NCBI GenBank assembly: GCA_049724395.1
Contig: JAUGWO010000201.1
Coordinates: 18,464 to 82,463 of the forward strand
Source of the DNA: Spongospora subterranea f. sp. subterranea
Taxonomy: Eukaryota; Endomyxa: Phytomyxea; Phytomyxea; Plasmodiophorida
Length of the DNA: 64,000 nt
Reading direction: 5' to 3'
In this document: positions 11,358 through 24,477 of the stretch, in pieces
Layout of the letters: every line of letters begins with the position of its first letter
Position numbering within the stretch: the stretch's first letter is position 1
Translations under genes and position numbers: made by a program
Notes under the pieces: generated by a model
The model's database searches: none
Seen by the model: the letters and a program-made list of their open reading frames with translations, nothing else
What the model was told of the DNA's origin: nothing

Positions 11358-12337
11358 ATGTTGACAGGCGAACCCCCCGATCCGATCCCCGTCGACGTCC
11401 CGTATGTGGCGCCGTCGTCGCGTCGCGCCACACACAAGGTCATCCTCCTGCGTCTACTGGTGTTCGTTGTGGCCGTCGTGCTGAGCTGCTTTTGCATTCT
11501 CCTGGTCCCGTACGCCATCAACTTCCTTGTCCATATCTCCCAGGGCTACAATGTCCGAAACCCGTTCTACATCGCCGCTTTCTTCATCGTTTTCCTCACG
11601 AACGGCTCCCCGTTCTCCGTCCCCTCAAAGTGAGATTTTTCGTCAAATTTCTTTGCTTTCATGTTCCGGCACCGATCTGATCATGCTCGCCCATGGCGAT
11701 ACTTCAGTATTGTTATCGTGGCTGCTGGGTTCTTGTACGGATGGGTGGCGTTCCCCATCGCCTACGTCGGCATCGTTCTCGGGTCGTTCCTGGTGTTCGG
11801 ATTTGTTCGCTGGTTGATTGGCCAAGGTAATGGCGCTCCTGGACCAGCTCCATATTCCGTCGCTGACGATTGTTGTTGTTGTCGGTTCGCGCAGGGCGAT
11901 TAACGATCGACATGTTGGACGAACGGCTGGGGAGGTATTCGAGCGCATTCTCGGCCGCCCAGGAATCGTTGGTCGATTGCGGGTACACCGAGGTCGTCCT
12001 ATTGCAGCTCAGCATCCTTCCGTTCGGCGCCCTGAACTGCATCCTGGCGTTCAGCGACGTGAGACGGCGCGATCACCTGTTGGCCACGATGACGACCCGG
12101 GTCAAGATCGCCCTGTTCGTCTGGATCGGAATATCGGCACCAGATCTGGCCGTGTCGATCAGGAAGTTGATATCGTTCCAGATGGCTTTGTCGTTCGAAA
12201 TGTTGCCCATTCTGGTAACGTTCTTGTCCTCGTTCATCGGGTTCGCTGTTTTCGGGTATCGCGTCCAGAAGCGGCTGGCGAGGCAACTGACCCAGGAAAT
12301 GAGCGAATCCGCTGATCCCTCCGCTGTTAACACTTAA
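11358..12337 (+). CDS. VTT-domain (TVP38/TMEM64/DedA-like) membrane protein
   Basis: Three exons, 11358-11629, 11708-11826 and 11895-12337, join in frame to 277 aa (introns 78 and 68 nt). The protein starts with a soluble proline-rich tail. Next come a transmembrane segment at about residues 32-54, a re-entrant-like segment with SPFSVPS, and a membrane block with AGFLYGW, then a G-x-x-L-G-S-F-L-V-F-x-F-V-R-W core. That order is typical of the VTT fold of the TVP38, TMEM41 and TMEM64 families. Two more hydrophobic segments follow (about residues 205-225 and 235-255). VTT proteins act in Golgi or ER membranes and include lipid scramblases; which role applies here is not shown. A conserved L-x-x-x-P-F-G-x-x-N patch after the VTT core supports the assignment. 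The start codon follows in-frame stop-rich sequence, so the N terminus is fairly sure. Confidence 0.7.
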
Positions 12338-12628
12338 TATTTCTTTTATTATTCTAATATATTTTCCTTTCGTCTCTCCATGAAAATGTGTTCAAACGGT
12401 TCTGCTGTTGATTGCTTGTTTAGCACATGATTCGTGTAATATCTCAGCGATCATGATATCTCTCTGCTCAAACACACTAGTGTATTCGGGAAGAATCTTG
12501 GCGGCAAATTGCCTTTGACAACTCTGTTTTGATGGTCTCGTCGATAATTGACAGGTGACGCGTGCCCATACTTCCTGACCACGTAATGATTGAGCGACCA
12601 ACGCCATTGCGGGCCGTATTACGGGCGG
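12338..12628. other. intergenic spacer
   Basis: This is the 3' flank of the VTT gene, with AT-rich sequence straight after the stop. No gene is supported. Confidence 0.4.
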
Positions 12629-12637
12629 TATATAAAT
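12629..12637 (+). promoter_or_regulatory. TATA box candidate
   Basis: TATATAAAT sits in otherwise GC-rich sequence 57 nt upstream of the ATG of a 44-codon frame. Spacing and context fit a core promoter. Confidence 0.4.
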
Positions 12638-12693
12638 GGCGTCCCCGCCTTGGCTGAACCGAATATTCATAATTAATTGTCAGGCGCGAATAG

Positions 12694-12828
12694 ATGTCGA
12701 ACGGGGCGGGAATTGCTTCAGAACCGAACAGGTTGTTCAAGAATTTCATGATGAGGTTCTTATCGGTCGTCGACGCCGGATTCCGCCCGTCAACATTTAT
12801 CGACGATCGTGTTCGTTATCGGATCTAG
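12694..12828 (+). CDS. possible 44-residue small protein
   Basis: A 44-codon frame begins at ATG 12694, downstream of a good TATA box. It reads as a polar N terminus, a phenylalanine- and methionine-rich middle (LFKNFMMRFLSVV) and a basic end (DDRVRYRI). It could be a complete micro-protein or the first exon of a longer gene. I do not recognise it, and frame length alone does not prove coding. Confidence 0.25.
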   Translation: MSNGAGIASEPNRLFKNFMMRFLSVVDAGFRPSTFIDDRVRYRI

Positions 12829-13411
12829 GTCTAGGACACAGGGGGTTTGTGCCGCCGTGCAGTGAGAGATGGGCCATACGACGCCATCCACCAGCCCTCT
12901 TCCGCAGACCTAAACTCCCATATCGCCTCCAGTTCACACGAACGTTGCTGATCTGATCATATTACCATCCGCGAAAACAAACTGGTTATTGTAAGAGAAG
13001 AAGATCAAATCGGCGATTGACAGACTTAGAAACTCGATTTGCGTCAAATTCAAGTTCAAAGTCATTGACAAATTCTGGACCGATTCCGCAAGTACTTCTC
13101 TACATAAACTGATTCCGGTTTTTTCACTTTTCGAATTGATTTCCATCAAATCAGTCCAGCGACTATCGCCGACCAGATCACGATCCCCCCCAGGGTCCAG
13201 ATCCGCCCGCCACAGACCTATTCGCGCAATGGTCGATCGTGTTCCCACCGACAACGGGATGAGGTGTCCTGTCTGGTGTACTGTGTGACCGCCTGCACGG
13301 GTGCACGTGTGGACCGTCAGTGTGTAGCGCCATCCCCCCTGGTCGTGTGTAACGCCAGGCCAAACCCAAACGGGGAACGACCAGCAACATCAGTCATCGG
13401 TCCGAGTCGGC
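12829..13411. other. upstream region of the Sfi1-like gene
   Basis: I see no independent gene here. The minus-strand frames at 12934-13254 and 13178-13763 are shadows opposite GC-biased sequence. Confidence 0.4.
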
Positions 13412-16400
13412 ATGGATGGCGCCCAAGGCCATAGCGCCATCCTGGCCTCGCTGAACCGCAACCTGGTTGAGCAAGCGGTCCAGATCGATGCGTGGCTGAT
13501 CGCCCGGCAAACGCTGGCCGATACGTTGCGCCAGACCACACTGACCAACGTCCTGCCCATTCTGTACGCCGTCTGCAGGATCGTGAATAGCGACGAGAGT
13601 ACGTCCCGCTTCCAACAGATATTGGCCAATGCGGGAGAGAGGCGGACCCACACATCAACGTTGGGTTTATGGCGGAAGCGATTAAGGCAGCGGAAGGTGT
13701 TGCGCCAGAGTCGTGGTCGATGGGAAAGGGAATTGCTGTCAACGGCATTGGGAAACTGGACAAGAAAGATGCAGATTCGGCGATGGATTGGGAATTGTTT
13801 CAAGCGCCAATTGCACTTAACCAATCGGTTCTGGCTTCGCCATGCGTTCGCGATGATACGCCGTCGAACTGGACAACAAATTGATGAGGAATCGAGGGGG
13901 CGAACCTTCCTGAAGATTTGGAGGCGGAAACTGTTTTGGGAACAGAATCGATATATTTGCCATCTACAGCTTGCCGTGAATCACTGTGAGAACCATATCG
14001 TCCGAGCTCGGGTTCTGTCCTATTGGAGGACGGCATTAACAAGAAGAGGTCGACTGAGATGTGCTCTGGAACATGTTCGTCGCGCCCTGGAATGGCGTCG
14101 CGCTCAGGCGTTTCGTCTGTGGCTGGCCCAAAGCGTTGCCTGCCTGCGACGACAAACCGATCTCTTTCAGGCTCGCCGTCGTAAACTACAGCGTGGGGTG
14201 TTACAACGATGGAATCAGCGTCTACGTTACCGTCAACGCTGCCTGTTCGGACTGCAACGCAGTGTGCAGATCGGGCGCCTTTCCATCCTACGTCGCTCTA
14301 TCAGATCTTGGCAAAATGTCGATAATTTTCTCCAGGCGAATTCCCGTACTGCTTTTGTGATTCTGACGCGTTCCCAAACCTCATTCCAACGTCGCGCGTT
14401 ACGCGCTTGGTCGTTTTTACGCTCCCGTCGCCGCGATATTTTTCGCCGTGTAATAGAGCGCATTCGCAAGCGTAATATGCAGGCGGCCTTGCAGCGTTGG
14501 CGGAATTCATTAACGATTGCGAACGCTGTTGACGTTACACGTGCGATTGATCATATTCGTCATCAGTGGGTTATGCGGCGGTCATTGCGCCATTGGACGG
14601 CCCTGTATCGATCGCGACGTGCGATACACCAGAAATTGTCTCGTATCGTGTCGATTGCTGCGATTGTATCTGTTCGCTCCGCTTTACGATATTGGCTCCG
14701 TTCATCTTGTCGTTATCATGCCGATAAAGGTTAACCACATCAAAATTCCACTTTTCGATTAGAATCTGATGCAGTTTCAGTGGCGGTATTGGCGTGGGGA
14801 CCTGCCAACGACCAAATACGGCAATGCAATGCATTCTATTGTTTGCGCCGCAACATCGTTTTCAACGTTCGCCGACGATCACGTTTCGTTGCATTATTAA
14901 GTTAGTCGCAAATTGGATCGTTCGAAAACCGTTTATAGTCATTCAATTGGAACTTAGAGCGATTTGATCGGCGCGTCGTAATTTCGCGAGCGCGAACGTT
15001 TTTGCGCAATGCGAACACGTATCTACGATGGAGATCACGATGTCTTCGCTATATTATCATGCAATGGCGCATGTTCAACGTTGTGCCATCGTTTCGTTCC
15101 TGTAATTGTTTTCACTCTTGGTCACTATGGCCACATCAGTTCCACCACCATTTCTGCCAAACAATCAACTTCATCTGTCTTCTCATCTTTATTCATATGC
15201 TCTTCATTGACTAACGCTGCCAAAACACTTTTGATAATCGTTCTCTAAATCTATTAGAACACAACACAGTTCTTGTTTTTCGACAATGTTCATCGTTGAA
15301 CATTCGCACTTCCCGTTTTGACTCTATTCACGTGAACAGGGCGGTCGTGGTCAACTAGACGCCATCTCGCTCGTGGCGACATCGCTAACTGTTCCCTAAC
15401 TGCACCTGACGTCACCCGCCGATCGTCCCGGAATGTACTTAGATCGCAGGTAACGCCTTGCCTGCGTTGGTAACCTAATCTTCCATCGTCAAACTGTTAA
15501 TGTTGCCCAAAACATGTAGATCGGCTCGCTACGTGATGATGGCGCAACGCTTCCACAATCTCCGCTCCAATCGTATTTCCAGCGTTGGGTATTGTGGCGT
15601 TCACAACGGCGTTCAAGTCTTCAGCAAATCCTGTTAACACTGGTCTGAAACCGATATTGTGGCCATTGTGGGGCAATTTGGAAAGTTGTGATTTCCTCTA
15701 TGTGACAGATACGCTCTGGCCAAACGCATTGTCGCAACGCCTGGTTTCAATGGAAAATGTTTGTTCGTGATGATCAAATCAATGAACAGCGTCGTCAACA
15801 GGTCATCTTTCGGTCATCATCCTTCCCAATTTTCACATATTTGTTCTTGTTGTTCTGTTTCTGACTCTCACACCCCTGTTGCATATTCAACATTTTCGTT
15901 GATCTCGTTTTGATCAACGTTAGTCATATTCACATCAATTGTTCGTTGTTCCAAACCATAGCATACTGATGATTTATTCATCCTCCATAGGAAGCTGGTC
16001 ACGTCAAGAATCGCCTGGGCTCTGTCCTTCGATCGTTGAGTCTGACGTATGAGCGACGCGCTCTACACCATTGGCGGCAATTCGCCATCGGCGCGCGACG
16101 CGATCTACAACACCGACTACAGGGCGTGTTAATGGATCAAGAACAGCACCGATTGATGATCAGGACGTTCCGCAGCTGGAACAAATGCACTGCCGAGCGG
16201 AGACGTGCCCCACCTTGGTCATCTATCGTGCTGATCGGCGTTTAAAGCACATTGCGTTACGGGGCGTGCTCGATACGTTACGGGTTCGACCAGTTATGAT
16301 ACCGGCTAACTCGGCTGCCGAGATCATTAACCGGCTGCGGGTTCGTCAACGCTTGAGTAACGTGCTGTCAGCGTGGGCAACGGCCGCTGTGCAACGTCGC

Positions 16401-19400
16401 TCCCAGCGTAACGTTACGCGAAACGTTGTGACACGTTTCTGCCATGTTACGATGCGATCTGCATTGCGCAGATGGAGATCAACGGCTCGTTGCGTTACAG
16501 AGACTGCAGTCAAGCAACGCTACGCGATGGCGTTCGCCAAACGGTCATCGTCCGCCCTGTTACCGACAGTGGTCAAACAATGGAAACGATACGTGTCTCA
16601 GCGTAGATATGAGCGTTGGGCGATTCCACGAATGGCGACAATTACGATATCAAAGTCGACCATTCACAATTACAATTTCTGTATTGAATTGGGCTCTACA
16701 TTATTTCGCTTTCACTGTTTTGACCAGATCCGAATGATCTTTGTAATTTTGGTGTTGACACTTCGCCCATCTGTTGCTCTAAGTTTTCAACAAACTAATG
16801 TCTTTGGAAGATTGTGCTGACACTGACAGATGATTTTTTATCAGGTTTTATCGATTATGGCAGTCCCTGTTTCGATCTAAACTTATTCGACTTCATGTTC
16901 ACATATCCGATACCATCGCTCAATCCGGTGCTGATAAACGATCTAGGTACGCCCTGCGAACAACATCCTGTGTCGTTTGTTGATCCCGTCTCCCCTTGAC
17001 ATTATCAGAACCTCGCTCTCTTCCACATTCCGCCATTGGCATCACCGCTCTCTAATCATACGCCGCCAACGTCACCTACTCAATTCAGCTCTGCTTCGCC
17101 ATATTCATGGCCAGGTAATATCACACCATCCGTCGTCCTAATTTTCAACAATTTTCCATTCCTCTCTCTGTCGACATTGTAGTTTTATTCTCGGAACGCT
17201 GTTTTGTCCATCTGATTTCTTGATCAGGTTCGTCACGCTTTACGATCGTGGCGATCATGGAACCAACGCTATTCCGCCGCAATATCCCTTTACGGAATTC
17301 GTCTACGATATCGCACGTTGTCAATCAATTCCGTCACTGGGTTCGCCCCCTGATTTCACTCAATGATCTCCACCACCGCCAACTCAATTCGTGTTCAGCG
17401 CCATTACGTTGACCGTTGTCGACTTCAGTCGGTGACGATACCCAATCTGCGTAGGCAACGCTGGCTGCGATGTTGGGCGAAACGTGTCCAAACCCAACGG
17501 GTTGATCGGCTGCGCGCTGAACTGGACGCCGCCGAGATCGTGGCTCAGCAACACTTAAAGACCGCTTACCAGCTACGCTTCTGGTATAGTTGGCGACGAA
17601 CGTATCGTCGACGAACAATCATAAAGCGCTTGGTATCGCGTGCGATGAATCAGCAGGTTGGGACGTTGTCGCTTTTTACTGTTTTCAAACAGTCTTTGAC
17701 CTGTGTTTACTTGTATTTACATCATAACACGAAATCGATACTATTGACACAGATGTCGAAAGCGTTCGGAACGTGGCGCCTTTCGTCGGCGTCGATGGGC
17801 CCTTTATTGCGATCGAATGACGGTGCCAATCATCAACATTCACCGGAAGGTGATCGTTCGTTGATGGTGTTGGGCGATCAATCCCGACCAATGCGTATAT
17901 GTAGGTGGTGGAGCCCGGTTCCAAAGACTCTCCCTGAATTCCAATCATCGTCGCCCTTCTGTAAATCGGCAATATTATGGTAAAACATGTTTCATCATTT
18001 GATTGTTTGTCGTTGCGGTCAACGCATTGAAACCGTTGAATCTGTGTTTTTCTCAAACAAATATCTTGTATTTTCTTGCTGGTTCTTTTATAGCGAATCT
18101 GCATTTCATCCCCATTTTCTGTGCCAATGACGCGATATCCTCTTGTTCTAGAACGGGATTCTGTTCCCGGGATGTCAATGGCGCCGGATTCGCAGCCGGC
18201 GTTGCTGCACGACCGAACGTCGTCGCCAATGCGCGCGGCGGTTGCGTTCGCGACCACCTTGCCCTACCATTTGCGGTCATTTCTCGTAATCAAGGACGCC
18301 TTCCATCAATGGACCGTCTTCGTCAACCGGCGTAAACGGGCACTGTCAAGGTATTGCCCGATCAGGCGCCAACTCGCTCCCTGTTAACCAAACATGTCAG
18401 TTTGGTTGGCATAATGCAACGCGTGCATCGATATCACACGTTACTGGCATTCCAACGCTGGGCGTTGTTTTCGTTACGATCGAAGATGTCGTCGATTTCC
18501 TTTTTAGCCCAAAAATCGATTGTATCGCAGAAGGTTCTCTCGTGTTGTTTTCCCATGTCAACGCTGATTTCGACGTAGATTAAGTATCATGATGGGACAA
18601 GTTCTCGTGTTGTCCACGCTTGGTCGAAATTCAGAATGATCGGGGCGATGCGAATTTGGTGCGATTACGTCAATCGTCGACGCCTTCTCCGCAGGACGTT
18701 CACTAGGTAACGCAGCCAGCGTTGTCATCCAACAGATAATCGAAGCTCAACGAGTTCTCAGACTTCATTCATCTACGCTATATCGAGCGTGGCGCTCCTG
18801 GATCGACTACAATCGCCAATGGAAACACGATCGTGATCTGATGACCCGCGTCGTCGAACGGGCGATCAAAGGGAATGTTGGCACAGCGTATCGCCATTGG
18901 AGGTAGCGCCATCGCCATCCCACGTGTCTGTCACAAACGTGTCCACAGGTTGATATGTTCAGAGGAACGCGCCACCGAGAGGTGTCGCCTGCATGCAGCG
19001 GCCGTCTTATGGCGCCAGCGTAGGGTCGTGGCAATGTTCCAGAGACTGAAGGGTCACGCGACCCAGAGGAAACACCTTCGAATAGTGTTGATGAAAATGG
19101 GCCGGAGCATTGCCTGTTATGGTCTACGCGCGTCTTGGCGTAGATGGACTGATTATTGCAAAACATCGCAACTCATCGAAACGCGAAATCGTGTACGTAG
19201 AACGTTTGTCGCGTTGGCGACGCTGATGCGGTGGCGTTAGGTCGTTGGTCGTGTTGTAAGGCGAAAGCGGCTACAGATGTTGCGGGAATCGATCACACGT
19301 TGGCACGTGTTCGTAGAAGACGATCGACTGCTGAAGATGGATCGGCTACGTCTTCGGGGGCTGGACAACGTTAGCGATCATTTCGCCAAAGGGCGTCGAC

Positions 19401-22400
19401 AGAGGACGTTGTTCGTAGCGGTGAGGGGTTGGGCCCACCTTCACCGACAACACCAAAAGATGAAGGCAGCGTTGTCACGAATGCTATCGACCCTTCAAAT
19501 CAGCAATATCAAACGCTGCTTGGCTATCGTGGAAGGTTCAGATACAGGTAACGCTGATGTTAACGCTCGTTACTTATTGTTGCAGCGTTAATCGTAATGA
19601 TGTGAAACCACAGGAGCAACAGCGAATCGATCGTCTGTCCGACAATGCCGAACAACATTTCCGTGTCGTTCGAGGACGGCGTTGGTTTTTGAAATGGCAT
19701 TCGTCAATGAAAGATAAACTCGTAAATCAAAATCTAATCATTGTTGGTTTTGACTGATCGGTGACATTGGCGTTGATAAGATCATGACGAGGCGATTATC
19801 GCGCTCTATACGCATTATCACCCGAATGGGCCTATCGTCATCCTGGCGTCAATGGCGACATTACACCGAGAACGAGCGTGACCAGGACCGGCACCACAGT
19901 ATGGCCGCGATTGTATTACATCGTCATCATCAACGTCGTGTCGTACTGGTATGATCATGGGCCCAAATGAACAATCTTTATTCATTCACAAATTCCATTT
20001 GATGTTTCAACCCGATTGTCTGTAACATAGGGATGGCAATCCGTAACGAAACGCATGGCCAACGCTCGGTCCACGATACGTGTGGCCTTTTATCGCGCGG
20101 CATGGTCGAGACTGTCGTCATGTTTCAGGCAATGGTACCGCCATCATGGCCATAGGTGTTTGGGCACTAAACACGTTACACGTGTAACTCAGGCGCCACG
20201 ATACCAGCGTTGATCGTCTACGATCAGACGCAACTGCAGATCGTCTCGTTGAACGACAGCGCCACGCCATTCATATCATACATGCTGTTACCGTCTACGC
20301 TTTCAACAGGTCACCAGTTTTTACTGACCAAATATAGTTTGATTTCATGATTTCGGTTGTTTTTTGAAAAACGATATGATGTGACCAATTGTATAAACCA
20401 ACAGTCATCAATGCAGTGGATCACGTTCTATCGCTCAGCTCTTTATTGTTCTGACAAATCACGTTGGGGTGTGTGTGATTGTTAATCAACTGTGTGTTTA
20501 GGGTGAAAGGTCATGCGTTTAATCGCTGGTCGGCATTCCTCATACGTGATAGAGATCGTGATCGGAATCTGACGTCATTCCGATCACGATATGGTACTAG
20601 TCAACATCATATCCGTTTCACCAGTTCCTCAACGGCAATCCCTTTCCACAGAATCACATGCGAAGACGGTCCTTCAGCGAACCGTGTTCCTATCATGGGC
20701 ACGGCGCGGTCGCATCGCCCATCAACGAGCACGTCTTCGCAGCGCCATCAAGAGTCGAACCGTGAAACACTTGTTCCATCGTTGGTGTCGGATATCGCAA
20801 ATTTGTGTTCGACGAAGGTATTTGACAGCGTTGACCTTGAAATGCCCATTCACACACTCACAATTTGCTCCTACGCTAGGCAACAATTACTGCATTGTTT
20901 GGACTGGCGATACTCGGCGATGATGCTGAGGACGGTGCAGCAGTGGAAGGTGTTCACAGCCGGGCGCATGATGCAGGAGCGGCGCTGCGATCACCTGCGA
21001 CTCGATATATATGTACGACCAAGGGGTGCCTTCAATGCTCATCGCCATCGTTGACCGACCCGTGTCGATACAGATGAGGCGGCGTCGCGATCACTTTCTG
21101 CTGTGGTCGTCTGCCCAGCGATGGAGGAAAAACTGCCGGGTCGTTGCTCAACGCATTCAATCACGTTGCGATCGTTCCCATCTACGATTAGCTTTACGGT
21201 ATTGGTTATTGATGGCGATGACCAGATCAACATCCTGAATCGTAACAACACAGACAATTCCAGCGTAATACAGCGGCGATTCGTAACGAGAATGCGACAA
21301 AACGACATCAGATCAGCGTGGCGATCGTATCGCGATCGTTCGCCATTCTCAATGCCGCATTGGGAGCTTGGAAATCTCGAACGGAGACGATGAAACAGAT
21401 TCGGTTGAAGCTAGTTCAAATAGGTGAACGCCGAACAATCTGTCAACAGGTCAATGACACCACCACCTCAATCTCTGTTGCAAGACACTGTATGATGACG
21501 GGTATTGTCGTCATTGCAGGGGATAGTAATTCAGCAATGGCACAGTCTTGGCCAAACGCTGCGCCAATGCAGTTTACATTACCAAAAACGAATTTGCCAA
21601 CGCGCGGTCGGATCTGCATCAGATATTGCCATTCCCTGTATGTTCTGACCTGTAGCTCAGTTTCATCAATGGACCCAATTTCGATGCGATGAACGCCATC
21701 GCCGTCAATGCACCACAACATTTTATTCGATCTGGCTGCGTTATGCTCATCGATTGGCCATCCACCGTTGGCAACGACAGCATCGGGATCTGAACATGAT
21801 TGACCAGATCCGAACTCAATACGTCCAATCGCAAAGCTCCCGACATCACCGTCATCTGTTGTTCAAAGGTATTCCAGATTGTCCGTTGTTCATCATTGAT
21901 CACGACATGGGTTGATCAGCGTGGTTCCGTCGTCTGAAGCAGCGTAGACGCCTGACGCTGATGAAAAGGCGCAAACAAGAGGGACGAGTGCGAACTTTGA
22001 CAACGCTGCACCGGGCCTGGCGACAATTCACATGGCGCAATCGCCACCTGAAGATGACGATATACCTGACCGTGTTGCGAGCGATACGGGTCAAGGTAAA
22101 CATGATCCCAACGATGTGGCGCAATGTGCCGTCATGTGAACTGCACCATCAGCTATGCTCGGCAATGGCACGCTGGAGAGCATCGCCCTCTTGCCAGGGT
22201 TATATTCCGCCGGTGAAACCCCTGGCCTTAGTTCGTCTGTGGTCGCAGCGATCGGCAACGCTCGGTGGCGCTCTCACGTTAGCGCATTGGCGTATCCGAT
22301 TCGTGATCAAACAGAAGGTCATCTTTCAGCTTCGTTGGTCAAACTATCGGCTGAATACCGAATTCAGGGGCGACTCGACAATCGTCTGTGTTCAATGTCG

Positions 22401-23359
22401 GAAGAATTGGAAAATCTGATTGCGGAACATCGACGATGTGGCGAACGGGATCAACGCCACATGTCGATGATCGCGCAAACCAAGGAAGCGTTGAGCAAAG
22501 CGTCAAGTGAGCGCAATGTGCTGATGACGAGGACGGTGGCGTATTGGAGCGCCGAGAAAACCACCTGCATCCAGGCTCTACAAGAAAGACACCAGAAGGA
22601 GATCGTAGAAATGTCACGAAAACTCAAAGAAAATGAATCGCAGAACAACGTCGTCCTTCAGGACAGTCTGATAAGAATACAAAGGTGATTTGGGCGTTTT
22701 TCGCAAAATTTACAATGATTAATTGGCCAATAGGAATAAGAGTATATGTTCGGCCCTTGTCACACTGAATACGCTGCAATGTCGCGGTTCCCGTATGCTA
22801 CGCTTGCTGTTTCGTTGGACACGCCGTGCTCGGGCGCTCAGATCGTTACGGTCGATATTCCACAGCCATTCTCAACGTGTCGTCCTACGAGCGTTCATAC
22901 GCTGGCGATTTGCTCCTTCAGATCTCTATAAGGTTATGATTACACACAAAACCAGTTCATTGTTTTTGTTCCGATGGTTTGGATTTATTTTTCAGAAAAC
23001 AGTTTTCATTGTTCGCTGGATCTGTTTATGACGAATTTGCCAACAATTGTGTGATACTGCAGACATCGTTGGATGCGCTGCAAAGCAGCGTGGACGCGAT
23101 GCGTGAGGAGCGCGAGACCGAGCGTTGCGTGGTATCGGCATTGGAGCTCGAGGCAACACGGTTGGCGCGGCGACTCGATCATCGATCCCAGGATATCATG
23201 CGACTCCAACACCAATATCCATATCAGGAAGCATGCCTGAATCCAGGATTGTCATCTGACGCCGATCTCTGGCCAAGTCTCTACGAGATCATCGAACCCG
23301 TTTGTCTTTCATCGAAATCACCCAAATCCCCTCCCGACAATTTTATCAACAAAACCTAA
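13412..23359 (+). CDS. SFI1: Sfi1-like centrin-binding repeat protein, multi-exon
   Basis: Exon 1 (13412-14734, 440 codons) is a string of helical units ending in tryptophan followed by basic residues: ALRAWSFLRSRRRD, ALQRWRNSL, SLRHWTALYRSRR, ALRYWLRSS. This is the L-x(7)-L-x-x-x-W pattern of Sfi1 centrin-binding repeats. The same pattern recurs downstream in separated plus-strand frames at about 15690-15800, 16036-16640, 17363-17680, 18420-18490, 18875-19590, 20480-20800 and 21960-22350. Many small exons are therefore likely. The C-terminal part (22340-23359) changes to coiled coil (KTTCIQALQERHQKEIVEMS and SALELEATRLARRLDHRSQD) and ends at 23359. Sfi1 proteins bind rows of centrins and hold spindle-pole or basal-body linkers. 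Exon borders after 14734 were not resolved, and part of the middle could be eroded. One long gene is the simplest reading. Confidence 0.7.
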
Positions 23360-23582
23360 ACAAAATTGATGAAAATGTATATACAAGAACGGGACGAAAC
23401 TGGTAATTTCTTAGTTTCTCGCAAAGTTCGCAAAATTCCTGCCATATGAAAAAAAACAGTCGTTTTGTAACGGAAATCAACATGGGATGGCGCTACACCT
23501 TAAATTGACCCTGTAGAAGTGTGGTTCGCGTGCCATCATGTGAACTGGCCCCAAACATAACAGTGAATATTTTTGTGAACCA
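23360..23582. other. intergenic spacer
   Basis: This is the short 3' flank of the Sfi1-like gene and the promoter region of the next gene. Nothing specific was seen. Confidence 0.4.
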
Positions 23583-24203
23583 ATGCAGCAGGGCAGGGCG
23601 CCAATGTCGTTTCCCCCGATCCGTTCGTCGGCTCCAGAACGCCCGTTGGCGGCTGTTGTCGCTGTAGAACCGGAACCGCCCTCCTATTATTCCGCCGAGG
23701 TTCGCCAACCCGCCGCAGTGGTGCCGCCGCCATCCATGCCCATATTGCAGCGCGTTGCCACACTCATGTCAGTATCGAATGAGTTCTGTATCTCGAGGAG
23801 AACGCTGTTCAAACTGCTGTTCCTATCGGTCTCGGCCTGTATCGTCTTGGTCGTGTTCATCAGCACGAACGGGTTCGGCAGACTGTTCAATAAACAGCAG
23901 ACGCCGTCACCATCAGATAATAATCAAGGTTCTGATCAAAACCCATATCCCATTTACACGGTTTATGGAACAAGACAAGCAACGACCGATACGCGACAAC
24001 AGTCTACAATATCTCCAGCGATGGAGGTTCTCAAAGGGACCCAATCACCGGCAACTGTCGCGTCTACTGCAACGGGTCAGACATTACACTCAACGGAACC
24101 CACGTCCACAGCGTTGCCGACTACGGCCAGCGTGCCCGTTACCGCGACACCAGCGCCATCTTCGACTGTGCAAACAACTGCAACTCCGTCAACTCTTCAC
24201 TGA
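23583..24203 (+). CDS. type II single-pass membrane protein with Ser/Thr-rich tail
   Basis: This intronless frame of 206 codons starts at ATG 23583. Residues 1-75 are proline-rich and probably cytoplasmic, with a PPSY sequence that fits the PPxY motif bound by WW domains. One transmembrane segment follows at about residues 79-98 (LFKLLFLSVSACIVLVVFIS), preceded by RRT; the positive-inside rule then gives N-in, C-out topology. The remaining ~105 residues are rich in Thr, Ser, Pro and Ala, as in O-glycosylated stalks. No enzymatic domain is present. It begins 223 bp after the Sfi1-like gene on the same strand. The function is unknown; a surface mucin-like protein is the most reasonable guess. 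Confidence 0.6.
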   Translation: MQQGRAPMSFPPIRSSAPERPLAAVVAVEPEPPSYYSAEVRQPAAVVPPPSMPILQRVATLMSVSNEFCISRRTLFKLLFLSVSACIVLVVFISTNGFGRLFNKQQTPSPSDNNQGSDQNPYPIYTVYGTRQATTDTRQQSTISPAMEVLKGTQSPATVASTATGQTLHSTEPTSTALPTTASVPVTATPAPSSTVQTTATPSTLH

Positions 24204-24477
24204 CAGATATTATTGCAGCAATATATAGGTGAATACATCTAGACAAAATTTATACCAATCAGACACCCAAGTCGATAATCGTTCTGATAAAACGGTATAT
24301 TCAATATTTGTAGCAGTTGCCAACAACTACACGGTGAAAGATTAGTCAGAACACGTCAATCGATTCAGATTAGCAATAGCCACAGCTATGCACAAAAAAT
24401 CCGGGTTTGCACGATAAACTCGTTCGAGCTAACCAGCACTTGATCTGTGTTGAAGAGACTAGTAGCAAGCATCCGCG

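Noticed and set aside
13178-13824. Minus-strand frames up to 148 codons opposite the start of the Sfi1-like gene
   Set aside because: They lie opposite a much better supported coding strand with clear W-repeats, so they are shadows of its codon bias.
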